The position numbers and the translations under genes were made by a program. From Demequina sp. NBRC 110053 (GTDB lineage: Bacteria > Actinomycetota > Actinomycetes > Actinomycetales > Demequinaceae), in contig NZ_BBRJ01000002.1 in NCBI RefSeq assembly GCF_002090095.1, positions 434,001-498,000 of the forward strand: 64,000 nucleotides of DNA, given 5' to 3'. The notes beneath the pieces are model-generated. The model was not told the origin of the DNA and did not search any database. It worked only from the letters and a program-made list of their open reading frames with translations. The stretch's first letter is position 1. Each line of letters opens with the position of its first letter. Positions 38,888 to 47,366 of this stretch are shown one piece after another.

Positions 38888-39670
38888 CTACAAGACGTAG
38901 AACGGGGAGTAAAGGCGCTGAGCGCGCAACTCGGCTGAGCACCCAGGAGCGAAGCGCGCCTGAACGGCCAGCGCCTCCCGCACCGCATCCCTGCCGCACC
39001 GCCTCACAGCTGCGTCGTCCGCGATGAGCTCGACGAGCGTCCTCACTGCCTGCTCGAAATGGAGGCCGCGCGGCACCCGCGAGAACGCGACGGCGGTGAG
39101 GCGCGCCGCCCGGAGGAGGAGGGTGTGTCGGCCTCGGACGTGGGCGACCTCGTGAGCCACCGCCGCTTCGAACCCCGCGGAACCCAGTGCGCGCGCAAAC
39201 TCCGACCCAACGAGCACCCGGCCGCGGCCAGCCGGGTCCACGAGCGCGGTCAGGCCGGGCGTTCCCGCGATCACGAGCACCTCCACGCCGTCGCGAACAA
39301 CGCGGCTCTCCGGGGACGCCGCCAGGCGGGTCAGGGCATCGTCGTAGGGCCGAGCGTCGGCAGAGGCGGACGCCGCTGCTGCTCCGACCGCCGCGGCCAG
39401 GCAGCCGAGAACTGCCAGCCCGCACCACGCGGCCACGGTCGAGACCCAGTCTCCTCCGGCGGTCCCCGCTGCGGTGAGGGTCGCCGCATCGGCCACCACG
39501 ATCCCCAGAGCGGCACTGAGCATGCCTGCGCCGGCGAGCAGGCACGCGAGCCACAGGCCCAGTGCGAGCCGGGGCCTGAACACCCTCCACCGTGCCCGCG
39601 TCAACAGCCAAGGCCCCACCGTCAAGGCGAGCAAGCCGGCCAGAGCCGAAGCGAGGGCAGCGATGATCAC
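38888..39670 (-). CDS. M56 family membrane metallopeptidase (BlaR1/MecR1-like)
   Basis: A 260-residue protein with three N-terminal hydrophobic segments, a cytoplasmic-type zinc-protease motif AVAHEVAHVRGRH (HEVAH), and a downstream Glu-containing helix VELIADDAAVRR (glutamate zinc ligand). There is no C-terminal penicillin sensor, so it is the short form common in actinobacteria. The GTG start overlaps the BlaI-like stop (GTGA). Family model: the protease inactivates the cognate BlaI repressor on a signal; the inducer here is unknown. Confidence 0.87.
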   Translation of the reverse strand: MIIAALASALAGLLALTVGPWLLTRARWRVFRPRLALGLWLACLLAGAGMLSAALGIVVADAATLTAAGTAGGDWVSTVAAWCGLAVLGCLAAAVGAAAASASADARPYDDALTRLAASPESRVVRDGVEVLVIAGTPGLTALVDPAGRGRVLVGSEFARALGSAGFEAAVAHEVAHVRGRHTLLLRAARLTAVAFSRVPRGLHFEQAVRTLVELIADDAAVRRCGRDAVREALAVQARFAPGCSAELRAQRLYSPFYVL

Positions 39671-40017
39671 CCGTCGAGGGCCCGCCGGAGCGCAGCGACA
39701 TCCTCGGGCGCGAGCGCGCCAGCGAACCGGGCGAGCGCAGCCTGGCGATCGGCCACTCCGTCGAGGACGTGGGCCATCGACTCGGCGGCGTCTGCCGACT
39801 CGGCGGCAGCGGGGGCGAACGTCGCTCCGGACGCGTGCGGCTCCCTGATGACGCGCTCCTTGTCCTCCAGTCTCGACAGCACCGTGAGGATGGTCGTGAG
39901 CGCCGGCCGATGCGCCTCGGGGAAGGCGTCGCGCACCTCGGCGCTCGTGAGGGGTCCGTCGGCTCGCCACAGCGCCGCCATCACATCCGCCTCCAGCGCT
40001 CCTCGAGCCCGTCTCAT
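39667..40017 (-). CDS. BlaI/MecI/CopY family transcriptional repressor
   Basis: A 116-residue winged-helix protein. Seen: RRARGALEADVMAALWRADGPLTSAEVRDAF, LTTILTVLSRLEDKERVIREP and the C-terminal dimerisation helices. It lies directly before the M56 gene, the usual repressor-protease pair. GGAGGA lies 5 nt before the ATG at 40017. A GTG at 40044 is an alternative start. Confidence 0.9.
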   Translation of the reverse strand: MRRARGALEADVMAALWRADGPLTSAEVRDAFPEAHRPALTTILTVLSRLEDKERVIREPHASGATFAPAAAESADAAESMAHVLDGVADRQAALARFAGALAPEDVAALRRALDG

Positions 40018-40072
40018 GCCGTCCTCCCGCGCGCCCTCCGTCACGGCTCCGCTGCCGCGACGGTCTGGTTCG

Positions 40073-40082
40073 ACACAGTGTA
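40073..40082 (-). promoter_or_regulatory. -10 and candidate BlaI operator
   Basis: On the minus strand TACACTGTGT. Its first six bases can serve as the -10, and it resembles the BlaI/MecI core TACAnnTGTA with one half-site degenerate. It lies about 55 bp before the repressor start, fitting autoregulation. Confidence 0.4.
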
Positions 40083-40112
40083 GAGCGTTGCGAGTTCGCC
40101 GTCGCGACGCCG

Positions 40113-40952
40113 TCAGGCGTCGATGCGTCCCGCCACCGCAACGTGCGTGCGCCCGCCGATCCACAGCGCGCCATCGCCCTCCGCCACGGCGACCCGCCCG
40201 AGGCGACCGAGCGCCGTTCCCTGGCGAGCGAGGAAGGGCGCCGCCAACCGGCCGGACTCGGTGAGCCACTGCGCGAGCGCGGCGTTGAAGCTGCCCGTGA
40301 TGGGGTCCTCCCGCAGCGGTCCGTCAGTGTCGTTGAAGAACGTGCGGACCTCCACGTCGCCGTCGCCACCGCCCAGACCGGCCACCCCCACCATGACGAG
40401 TCCGCGCTGAGGCGACAGCTCCGGGCGCACCGCGAGCACGGCATCGGCGCTGTCCAGCAGCAGTCCGACCCACGGGGGGCCGTTGTCGCACCACGCGGCG
40501 TCGACCACGTCCGATGGGTCGATGCGCAGCACGCGGCATGCGGACTCGACGTCGGCCGGGTCGACGGGGCCGGAGCGTCGCCGCTCGGGCGCGCCGAACG
40601 CGAGCGACTCGCCATCGATGCGCACGGGCACCAGCCCGGCGCCGCACTCCTGCGTCACCGTGCCTTCGCGCTGCGGCACTCCGCCCGCGTCGAGCCACGC
40701 CCGCGCTGTGCCGAGGGTGGGGTGGCCCGCGAACGGGAGCTCGTTCGTGAGCGAGAAGATCCGCACCCGGTAGTCAGCCTCGGACGTGGACGGTTCGAGC
40801 ACGAAGGTGCACTCGGAGAGGTTGGTCCACGCGGAGATGCGGGCCATCTGGTCGGTGTCGAGGTCGTCGGCGCCCAGCACGACGGCGACGGGGTTGCCGG
40901 TGTAGGGGTCGACGCCGAACACGTCGACCTGGCGGAACTCGTGAGCGCTCAT
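40113..40952 (-). CDS. PhzF family isomerase/epimerase-like protein
   Basis: A 279-residue protein with two diaminopimelate-epimerase-like halves. Seen: FRQVDVFGVDPYTGNPVAVVL, the catalytic-Glu region TNLSECTFVL, FSLTNELPFAGHPTLGTA (family GHPT/TLGTA signature), and EDPITGSFNAALAQWL in the second half. Most PhzF homologues have no known substrate. The start lies 6 nt after TACCGT. Confidence 0.92.
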   Translation of the reverse strand: MSAHEFRQVDVFGVDPYTGNPVAVVLGADDLDTDQMARISAWTNLSECTFVLEPSTSEADYRVRIFSLTNELPFAGHPTLGTARAWLDAGGVPQREGTVTQECGAGLVPVRIDGESLAFGAPERRRSGPVDPADVESACRVLRIDPSDVVDAAWCDNGPPWVGLLLDSADAVLAVRPELSPQRGLVMVGVAGLGGGDGDVEVRTFFNDTDGPLREDPITGSFNAALAQWLTESGRLAAPFLARQGTALGRLGRVAVAEGDGALWIGGRTHVAVAGRIDA

Positions 40953-40958
40953 GCTGCG

Positions 40959-40964
40959 ACGGTA
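40959..40964 (-). promoter_or_regulatory. -10 hexamer of a leaderless phzF-like promoter
   Basis: TACCGT on the minus strand, 6 nt before the ATG at 40952. An 18-base exact match to the tetR hairpin arm (GCCGATGCGCGGGTTCAG, 40967-40984) begins 2 bp upstream. Confidence 0.45.
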
Positions 40965-41084
40965 GCGCCGATGCGCGGGTTCAGAACGGCTGCCGGTGTC
41001 AGCGCCTGAGCGTCGTGAAAGGACATGAGTGCCGGAAGAGGGCCCGAGACCAGCACTCATCTCCTGCTGGGGCGGGTCGGGCGC

Positions 41085-42332
41085 TCAGTCGTGCGCTCGG
41101 TCGTGCGCGTCGGCGACGGCGAGGACAGTCGCCTCGAAGGCGTCGAGGGCCAGCGCGACGTCGTCGGCCCGCACGGACTCGTCGCGGTGGTGCGACACGC
41201 CGTCCTTGCAGCGGATGAACAGCATGGCGTAGTCGCATAGGTCCGCAATCGCCATGGCGTCGTGGCCCGCCTTCGACAGCAGCCGCATGGGTGCGGCATC
41301 TCCCGATGCGCGAATGCCCGCCTCGACGGCAGCGGCCAGCGGCGCGGCGACGTGCGTGGCCCGCGCGGCATGCAGCTCGTGCACATCGAACGCCAGGTTG
41401 CGCGATGCCGCGGCCTTGAGCGCCGCCTCCTCGATCTCGCGCCACACCCGATCGCGCAGGGCGTCGGTCTCCGCGCGCAGGTCCAGCGAGAACTCGACGC
41501 GGCCCGGGATCACGTTCATCGCGCCGGGGTAGGCGTGCAGGCGTCCCACGGTCCCGATCGCGCCCGCGTCGCGCGCGAGCGCCTCGACGGCGGTGACCAC
41601 TTCGGACGCACCGAGCAGCGCGTCCCGCCGGCGCCCGTACGGCATGCCGCCGGCATGGCCGGCCTCTCCCGTCATCTGCAGCTCGAAGCGCCGGGCGCCC
41701 ATGATGCCCTCGACGACGCCCAGCGCCCTGTCCGCGTCCTGCAGCAGCGGGCCCTGCTCGATGTGCGCCTCGAGATACCCGACGATGGACTGACCGCGCA
41801 GGGACGCGTCGCCTACGCGCGCCGGGTCGAGCCCGAAGGCGATGAACGCGTCGCGCACGGTGGTGCCGTGAGCGTCTCGCAGGCCCCACCACGACTCTTG
41901 CCAGGTGCCCGCGACCGCGCACGAGCCCAGCAGGGTGCGGCCAAAGCGCGTGCCCTCCTCGTCCGCGAAGCCGATCACCTCGAGCCCGAACGGCAGCTCC
42001 ACGCCCCGCGCGCGCAGCCGTCCCACCACCGCGATCGCCAACAGCGTGCCCAGGATGCCGTCGTACCGTCCCGCCCCTGGCACGGTGTCGAGGTGAGAGC
42101 CCAGCAGCAGGATGGGCGCATCGGCCGTAGGCCCCGCCAGCGTGCCGCGCTGGTTGCCGGCGGCATCCTGCCACGCGTCGAGCCCCGCGGCGTCCATCCA
42201 CTCCCCCACGGTCCAATTGGCGCGCGCATGCTCAGGGGTGAGGTACGCGCGCTCGATGCCGTCCGTGGCCGCGGAGATGCCGGCGAGGACATCGCAGCGC
42301 GCCAGCACCTCGTCCGCGGAGAACGGCGTCAC
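41085..42332 (-). CDS. allC: Allantoate amidohydrolase
   Basis: A 415-residue M20-type binuclear metallohydrolase that converts allantoate to S-ureidoglycine, CO2 and ammonia. Seen: metal motifs LLGSHLDTVPGAGRYDGILG, GFADEEGTRFG, YLEAHIEQGP and the C-terminal SHHRDESV; also GEAGHAGGMPYGRRRDAL. N-carbamoyl-L-amino acid hydrolase is the close alternative, but linkage to pucG and the purine genes favours allantoate. The GTG start overlaps the pucG stop by 4 bp. Confidence 0.9.
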   Translation of the reverse strand: MTPFSADEVLARCDVLAGISAATDGIERAYLTPEHARANWTVGEWMDAAGLDAWQDAAGNQRGTLAGPTADAPILLLGSHLDTVPGAGRYDGILGTLLAIAVVGRLRARGVELPFGLEVIGFADEEGTRFGRTLLGSCAVAGTWQESWWGLRDAHGTTVRDAFIAFGLDPARVGDASLRGQSIVGYLEAHIEQGPLLQDADRALGVVEGIMGARRFELQMTGEAGHAGGMPYGRRRDALLGASEVVTAVEALARDAGAIGTVGRLHAYPGAMNVIPGRVEFSLDLRAETDALRDRVWREIEEAALKAAASRNLAFDVHELHAARATHVAAPLAAAVEAGIRASGDAAPMRLLSKAGHDAMAIADLCDYAMLFIRCKDGVSHHRDESVRADDVALALDAFEATVLAVADAHDRAHD

Positions 42333-43561
42333 ACGCCTGCGCCGTAGGTCTCGTAGGCGGCGTCGACTCCCGCTCCCGCCGGTGCGCGATGACCAGCCCG
42401 GCGCAGCGCGGCCTCGAGCGCGGCCAGGGTGGTGAGCACGGCATCGGTTCTGGCGTTGTAGCCCATGGTGCCGATGCGCCAGATCCTCCCGTGCAACGGA
42501 CCGAAGCTGGTCCCGATCTCGATGCCGAAGTCCTCGAGCATCGCCCCGCGCACCGCATCACCGTTCACCCCGTCGGGGATCTCCACGCCCACGACGTTGG
42601 TCATCTTGTAGGCCCGCGCGCCGAACGTCGCCAGTCCGAGCGCCGCCGTTCCCGCGCACATCGCGCGTCCATGCAGCTCGTGGCGCGCCCAGGACTCCGC
42701 GAGACCTTCCGCGAGCAGGATGCGCGCGCACTCACGCGCGCCGTAGAGCATGGTCGTGGCCTCGGTGTGGTGGTTGAGCCGCCGCTCGGACCAATAGTCG
42801 AAGATCTGACCCATATCGAGGTAGTTCGAACGGATGGGCTCGGCTGCGACGGGGTCTCCCGGCGCACGAATCCCCTCCTCCACGGACGTGCGCGCCTCGA
42901 CCACCTCGGCTGCGCGCGGCGAGAACGTCACAGGTGCGGAGCCGGACGGCCCGCCCAGGCACTTCTGGAGGCCGGCCGTCGCGACGTCGATGCCCCACTC
43001 GTCGGTGCGGAACTCGTTGCCGCCCAGCGTCGCGGTCGCGTCCACGTAGAGCAGCGCGCCGTGGCGCTCGCACAGCTCGCCCAGGCCTTCGAGCGGCTGA
43101 GCGACGGTGGTGGACGTGTCGCCATGGACCACAGCGAGCACCTTCGGCTGAACGTCGCTGAGCGCCGCCTCGATCGCTTCCTCGGTGAAGACCTGCCCCC
43201 ACTCGGTCTCGATGGTGTGCACCTCGGCGCCTGCGCGTCGGCAGATCTCCGCGAGCAGGTGCCCGAACCGCCCGAAGATGGGGACGAGCACCCGATCGCC
43301 CGGCGCGAGCAGCGACACCAGCGCGGCCTCGATGCCCGCGCGCGACGTCCCGTCGACGAGCATGGTCTGCTGGTTCTCCGTGATGAACACCTCGCGGTAC
43401 AGGCCCATGACCTCGTTCATGGTCCCCGTCATCCACGGGTCGTACTGGCCCACGAGCTGCGCGGACATCGCTCGCAGCACGCGCGGGTCCGCGGTGATGG
43501 GCCCGGGGCCCATCAGCAGCCGCGGCGGGGGGTTCACTGGTGCAGGAACGGTCACCTTCAC
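42329..43561 (-). CDS. pucG: Ureidoglycine-glyoxylate aminotransferase (PucG-like)
   Basis: A 410-residue class V PLP aminotransferase. Seen: PPRLLMGPGPITADPRVL at the N-terminus, TSRAGIEAALVSLL, VVHGDTSTTVAQPLEG, DATATLGGNEFRTDEWGID and the PLP lysine in TAGLQKCLGGPSG. The family includes alanine-glyoxylate and serine-pyruvate transaminases. Direct coupling to allC favours (S)-ureidoglycine + glyoxylate to oxalurate + glycine, as in Bacillus PucG; this is inference from context. The GTG start has no visible ribosome binding site. A dyad TCACA-N8-TGTGA (43557-43574) overlaps it. Confidence 0.85.
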   Translation of the reverse strand: MKVTVPAPVNPPPRLLMGPGPITADPRVLRAMSAQLVGQYDPWMTGTMNEVMGLYREVFITENQQTMLVDGTSRAGIEAALVSLLAPGDRVLVPIFGRFGHLLAEICRRAGAEVHTIETEWGQVFTEEAIEAALSDVQPKVLAVVHGDTSTTVAQPLEGLGELCERHGALLYVDATATLGGNEFRTDEWGIDVATAGLQKCLGGPSGSAPVTFSPRAAEVVEARTSVEEGIRAPGDPVAAEPIRSNYLDMGQIFDYWSERRLNHHTEATTMLYGARECARILLAEGLAESWARHELHGRAMCAGTAALGLATFGARAYKMTNVVGVEIPDGVNGDAVRGAMLEDFGIEIGTSFGPLHGRIWRIGTMGYNARTDAVLTTLAALEAALRRAGHRAPAGAGVDAAYETYGAGV

Positions 43562-43611
43562 ATCATGCCGTGTGATGGTTACGCAGGCATTTCAGGCGGC
43601 CGATGCGGACG

Positions 43612-45249
43612 TCACGACAGCGCGTCCGTCCAGGCGAGCGCCGCGTCGACGAGGGCGAGGTCACTCCCCCGCGGCCCGACGAGGCACAGCCCTGCCGGGC
43701 CGCCGTCGAGCTCGAGCAGCGGCACCGACAGCGCCGGACGGCCCGTGATGCCGGCGACAGCCGAGAGCCCCAACGTGGCTTCCCGCACGGAGTGCAGTCG
43801 CTCGGAGCTCGCGTCGAGCGGCGGCGCCACGGAGCTCGCGGAGGGCAGCAGCAGGATGCGGTCGCCGAGCGCAGCGTCGATGGCATCGCGCGCCGCGGCC
43901 TTGGCCTGCAGAGCGCGCTGCTCCTGCTCGGCCGTCACGGAGTTCGCCCATGCGAAGCGCTCCGCCACGTCCTCCGCGAGCGCCCCGGGGTGCGCCGCCA
44001 CCCATTCCTGCCACGCGCGCGCCGCCTCGGCCGACTGCGTGCAGCGGAAGATCTCGAACAGGTCGCGAGGGTGCGGCAGCTCGATGGGCTCGAGCACGTC
44101 GAACTGCTGGGCGCGAGCGAGAGCGTCGATGACGCCTGCCAGCCCGTTCCTCACGTCGGCGTCAGCGGTCTCGAACAGCGCGGCGCACACCACCGCGCTG
44201 CGCCGGTCGATGTTGCGCTGCGCAGTTGCGTCCAGGGTCGCCTGCGCCGCATGGCCCACCGTCTCGCCGTCGCGGGCGAGCCAGCCGGCGGTGTCGTAGG
44301 CAGGCGCGAGAGGCAGCACGCCGTCGAGCGACACCGCGCCGTACGTGGGGCGCAGGCCCCACAGGCCCTGGTAGGAGGCCGGCACGCGAATGGAGCCCGC
44401 GGTATCGGTGCCGAGGCCCAGATCCGCTTGACCGCTCGCGACCGCGCTCGCGGGACCGGAGCTCGAGCCGCCCGGGAGGGCACCGGGCGCGGCCGGGTTA
44501 GGGGGTGTACCGTACGCGCCGTTGCGCCCCGCGATCGAGTACGCGAACTGGTCCGTCTGCGCGATGCCGCGGATGTGGGCGCCGGCATCGAGGAGCGCCG
44601 CGACCGCGGTCGCTGGGAGGCGCTGGCCGCGGCCCTCGGCGAGGTAGGCGGGCACTCCGGCGCCGATGCGGTGCCCGGCGACCGCGAACACGTCCTTGAC
44701 CGCGACCGACACGCCTGCAAGCGCCCCGTCCTGCGCCCCGGTGACGAGCGGCGAGCCGAGCACCCGCCAGATGCGGGTGTCCATCGCCGGTGGTGGCGCA
44801 GACACGTGGGCGGCCACGATGACCCAGCCGCCCGGCGTCGCATGCGCGTTGCCCGCGCGTTCCCACAACTGGGTCACGAGTCCGCGGCCACCCGCGTCGG
44901 GAGCGTTGACGCTCGTGACGTAGGCGTGCGTGTCCGTGATGGGGCGGACCTGGATCTCGGTCACCGTGCGCGCGGGAGCTCCACCCCGGCCGGAGCGGAA
45001 GCTGTCGATCCGCTCACGTCCCACCAGCAGCCCGTTCGCATCGCCGCGCATCACGTCGGGCCCCTCGCCGAAGAACGCTCCGAGCGTCGCGAGGTCGTCC
45101 GCCATGAGCGCGGCCTCGTAGGCCCAGAAGGCGTCGAGCAGCTGCGGCGGCGGCTCGGTCCTGGCGGGCAGCTGCATCAGGGCCTGCAGGTCCTGTGCAG
45201 AGTCCAGCTCGGGGTGCTCGGAGGTGTGCGCGTGGTCAGGACTCGTCAT
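43612..45249 (-). CDS. AtzH-like domain fused to an amidase-signature enzyme
   Basis: A 545-residue two-part protein. Residues about 30-140 form an AtzH/HpxZ-type (DUF3225, NTF2-like) domain with LLDAFWAYEAALMADDLATLGAFF and ITDTHAYVTSVN. Residues about 150-545 form an amidase-signature domain with VSVAVKDVF (Lys), PGGSSSGPA and GTDTAGSIRVPA (the two Ser). In the hpx and atz systems these are two proteins (HpxZ + HpxY, AtzH + AtzE). The small AtzG/HpxX partner is not seen nearby. The ATG at 45249 overlaps the formamidase end by 14 bp. With pucG it may act on oxalurate or a related ureide; the substrate is inferred. Confidence 0.83.
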   Translation of the reverse strand: MTSPDHAHTSEHPELDSAQDLQALMQLPARTEPPPQLLDAFWAYEAALMADDLATLGAFFGEGPDVMRGDANGLLVGRERIDSFRSGRGGAPARTVTEIQVRPITDTHAYVTSVNAPDAGGRGLVTQLWERAGNAHATPGGWVIVAAHVSAPPPAMDTRIWRVLGSPLVTGAQDGALAGVSVAVKDVFAVAGHRIGAGVPAYLAEGRGQRLPATAVAALLDAGAHIRGIAQTDQFAYSIAGRNGAYGTPPNPAAPGALPGGSSSGPASAVASGQADLGLGTDTAGSIRVPASYQGLWGLRPTYGAVSLDGVLPLAPAYDTAGWLARDGETVGHAAQATLDATAQRNIDRRSAVVCAALFETADADVRNGLAGVIDALARAQQFDVLEPIELPHPRDLFEIFRCTQSAEAARAWQEWVAAHPGALAEDVAERFAWANSVTAEQEQRALQAKAAARDAIDAALGDRILLLPSASSVAPPLDASSERLHSVREATLGLSAVAGITGRPALSVPLLELDGGPAGLCLVGPRGSDLALVDAALAWTDALS

Positions 45250-46342
45250 GGGGTCTCGCCTCGAAGTCGGAGATACGGATGGCGGCATGGACCCCCTGGA
45301 CGAGGTCGACCACCTGAGAGATGCGGAAGTCGGTCGCGGCGGAGAGGTAGGCGTAGGCGAGGTGGGCGTCCATGCCGTGACGCGCGGCGAGGATCGAGAC
45401 GGCCTGGCGCACGCATGCGCGCAGGGCCTCATCGAGGTCCTCGTCCATCCCCGTCGGGTAGAGATAGTCAGCGGACTCACCGAGCGGTCCGGCGAGCTCC
45501 CCGAACGCACGCACCGCCTCACGCTCCGGCACGACCGTGAGCCGCAGCGTCGCACGCAGCGACGCCTCGAGCGCGGTCAGCGCCACCTCGCCGTCCCCCT
45601 GCGCGAAGTGGGGATCGCCGGCATAGAACAGGGCTTCGCTGACCTGGACGGGCAGGTACAGCCGCGTGCCTGCGACGAGGTCCTTGATGTCGATGTTTCC
45701 CCCGTGGGACCCGGGTGGGACGGAGTGCACCCTATCTGAGGTCGCGGTCGCGACGCCCATGATTCCCAGGAACGGCGCGAGCGGGAAGCCCGTCTCCACG
45801 GGCCCGCCCTCGCGTGCCGGCAGCCAGCCGCGCCACGCGCCGTCGCGGTCGCGACCGATGCCGCAGAACACGCTCACGTTGTCCGTCCCCGAGGGCATCT
45901 CTCCCGCCAGCGCCCCGCGGCCGTGCCGATTCGAGATCACGCCATACGGGACGCGCGGAGTGAGGCCGACGATGTCGACGGCGAGCAGGTCTCCTGGGCG
46001 AGCACCGGTCACGCCGATCGGGCCGGTGACCACGTGCGGCCCGTCTTTGTCGGCATCCCGAGCCCCCGACGCGGCGACCTCGACGGCCTCTGCCAACACC
46101 GCATCGGCCTCCACGCCGTGGCGGGAGAAGAAGGCGAGCGGATCGCCGCCCTGGTCGGGCAGCAGTCCCTCGTGCGAGAGGGTGTCCACCACCACGGTGG
46201 TGCCGGACGACACCGTCGTCACTGGCGCATCGGCGCTGCAGGGAAGCCTGCCCCACAGGGTGGTGCGCGAGGTGACGGGCACGTAGTCGGCGCCCGCAGG
46301 AAGGCCCTCGCCGCGGCGCAGGATCCCGTCGTAGTCGCCCAT
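45236..46342 (-). CDS. fmdA: Acetamidase/formamidase family protein
   Basis: A 368-residue FmdA-type metallo-amidase. Seen: HVVTGPIGVTGARPGDLLAVDI, GGNIDIKDLVAGTRLYLPV (conserved in the family), ALFYAGDPHFAQGDGEVALTALE and DAHLAYAYLSAATDFRISQVVD. Members release ammonia from formamide, acetamide or similar. It is the first gene of fmdA-amidase-pucG-allC on the minus strand. A GGGAGG sequence lies upstream of the ATG. Formamide is not an obvious intermediate of the aerobic purine route, so its substrate here may be another short amide. Confidence 0.87.
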   Translation of the reverse strand: MGDYDGILRRGEGLPAGADYVPVTSRTTLWGRLPCSADAPVTTVSSGTTVVVDTLSHEGLLPDQGGDPLAFFSRHGVEADAVLAEAVEVAASGARDADKDGPHVVTGPIGVTGARPGDLLAVDIVGLTPRVPYGVISNRHGRGALAGEMPSGTDNVSVFCGIGRDRDGAWRGWLPAREGGPVETGFPLAPFLGIMGVATATSDRVHSVPPGSHGGNIDIKDLVAGTRLYLPVQVSEALFYAGDPHFAQGDGEVALTALEASLRATLRLTVVPEREAVRAFGELAGPLGESADYLYPTGMDEDLDEALRACVRQAVSILAARHGMDAHLAYAYLSAATDFRISQVVDLVQGVHAAIRISDFEARPHDES

Positions 46343-46370
46343 GCGGCCTCGACCTCCCTGGTGTGTGCCC

Positions 46371-46388
46371 TACTCTGAGTCGAGACTA
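46371..46388. promoter_or_regulatory. Candidate divergent -10 hexamers (fmdA and YoaK-like gene)
   Basis: Minus strand TAGTCT (46388-46383) would give an fmdA leader of about 35 nt. Plus strand TACTCT (46371-46376) could serve the YoaK-like gene. The -35 elements are not clear. Confidence 0.3.
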
Positions 46389-46431
46389 CCGGCGGACCCT
46401 GCCGTCGGGTCGAAGGCTGCCTGGAGGACGC

Positions 46432-47133
46432 GTGCGCGAGCGACTGCGACGGGACGTGGGCCGGACCCATCTGGGCCTCATGCTCGCGCTCACCTTCTCC
46501 ACCGGCGTCATCGACGCGGTGGGCTACCTCGGCCTCGACCGCGTGTTCACGGGCAACATGACGGGCAACGTCGTGATCCTCGGGATGGGCCTCACCGGCG
46601 TCGACGGCCTGCCGGTGCTTGGACCAGTGCTCGCGCTCGTCGGTTTCATGGTGGGCGCCGCGCTGGGCGGCCGCACCCTGCGCACGTTCGACGCCGGATG
46701 GTCGGACAAGACGACCATGCTGTTCTCCGTCGTCAGCGTGGTGCTCGTGGCCTCTGCCGTCGTCGCAATCTTCGAGTCCGACCCGCCCCACCCGCTCGCG
46801 CTGTCCATCACAGCCGCGCTGGGCGCCGCGATGGGCCTCCAGGCGGCGGTCGCGCGACACATAGCGGTGAAGGACGTGACCACGGTGGTGGTGACCTCGA
46901 CCATCACGGGTCTCGCGGCCGACTCTGCGGCCGGCGGAGAGGGGCTGAACTTCTGGCGGAGGCGCATGGGCGCGATCCTGCTCATCGGCGCCGGGGCCTG
47001 CGCGGGCGCGCTGCTGCTGCAGCTCCACATCGCGGCCGGGATGCTGCTGAGCGCCGCGATCACCGTGGTGGTGACGATCGTGGGCCATCGCTCGCGGCCG
47101 CGCCCGGACCTCGTCGACGCGACCGGCCTGTAG
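46432..47133 (+). CDS. YoaK/DUF1275 family membrane protein
   Basis: A 233-residue protein with about six hydrophobic segments. Seen: LMLALTFSTGVIDAVGYLGL and RVFTGNMTGNVVILG (the FxGNMTGN motif is diagnostic for DUF1275), a central GLQAAVARHIAVKDVTTVVVTSTITG, and a C-terminal helix pair. The function is unknown. GGAGGAC lies 7 nt before the GTG start. Confidence 0.88.
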   Translation: MRERLRRDVGRTHLGLMLALTFSTGVIDAVGYLGLDRVFTGNMTGNVVILGMGLTGVDGLPVLGPVLALVGFMVGAALGGRTLRTFDAGWSDKTTMLFSVVSVVLVASAVVAIFESDPPHPLALSITAALGAAMGLQAAVARHIAVKDVTTVVVTSTITGLAADSAAGGEGLNFWRRRMGAILLIGAGACAGALLLQLHIAAGMLLSAAITVVVTIVGHRSRPRPDLVDATGL

Positions 47134-47198
47134 CCGGGATCCGAACGTCGGACGCGGCGCATCAGCGCGCGCCGGTCGCCCGCGCGGCACCTTCACTC

Positions 47199-47227
47199 CG
47201 TTCCCTGCGAACTGAGGGCAGGGAACG
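47199..47227 (+). terminator. Perfect 10-bp hairpin upstream of hsp20
   Basis: CGTTCCCTGC (47199-47208) and GCAGGGAACG (47218-47227) with a 9-nt loop, 66 bp after the YoaK-like gene. It probably terminates that transcript before the hsp20 promoter. Confidence 0.55.
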
Positions 47228-47264
47228 GCCGCTGTGCAGGCCAAGTCGATCGTCGCCGTGGGAC

Positions 47265-47311
47265 TTGCGCGAACCCCGCTCAAGTCTTAACATGAGTGAC
47301 ATCGGCTCAAC
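47265..47311 (+). promoter_or_regulatory. hsp20 promoter with HAIR-like (HspR) site
   Basis: TTGCGC (47265-47270), a 17-nt spacer, TAACAT (47288-47293). CATGAGT-N7-GCTCAAC (47291-47311) matches the HspR inverted repeat CTTGAGT-N7-ACTCAAG at 11 of 14 positions and covers the -10/+1 area, where a repressor would block transcription. CTCAAnnTTGAG-like half-sites continue downstream to about 47318. Confidence 0.55.
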
Positions 47312-47366
47312 TTTGAGTCCGACACCGCTCACGGGCGGTGACACCACGTTTCACAGGAGGTTCACC

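Noticed and set aside
40941-40952. ATGAGCGCTCAC on the minus strand at the PhzF-like start as a CebR/LacI box
   Set aside because: It is the start codon and first codons of that gene (Met-Ser-Ala-His), single copy, and lacks the flanking bases of the 53.8-kb boxes.
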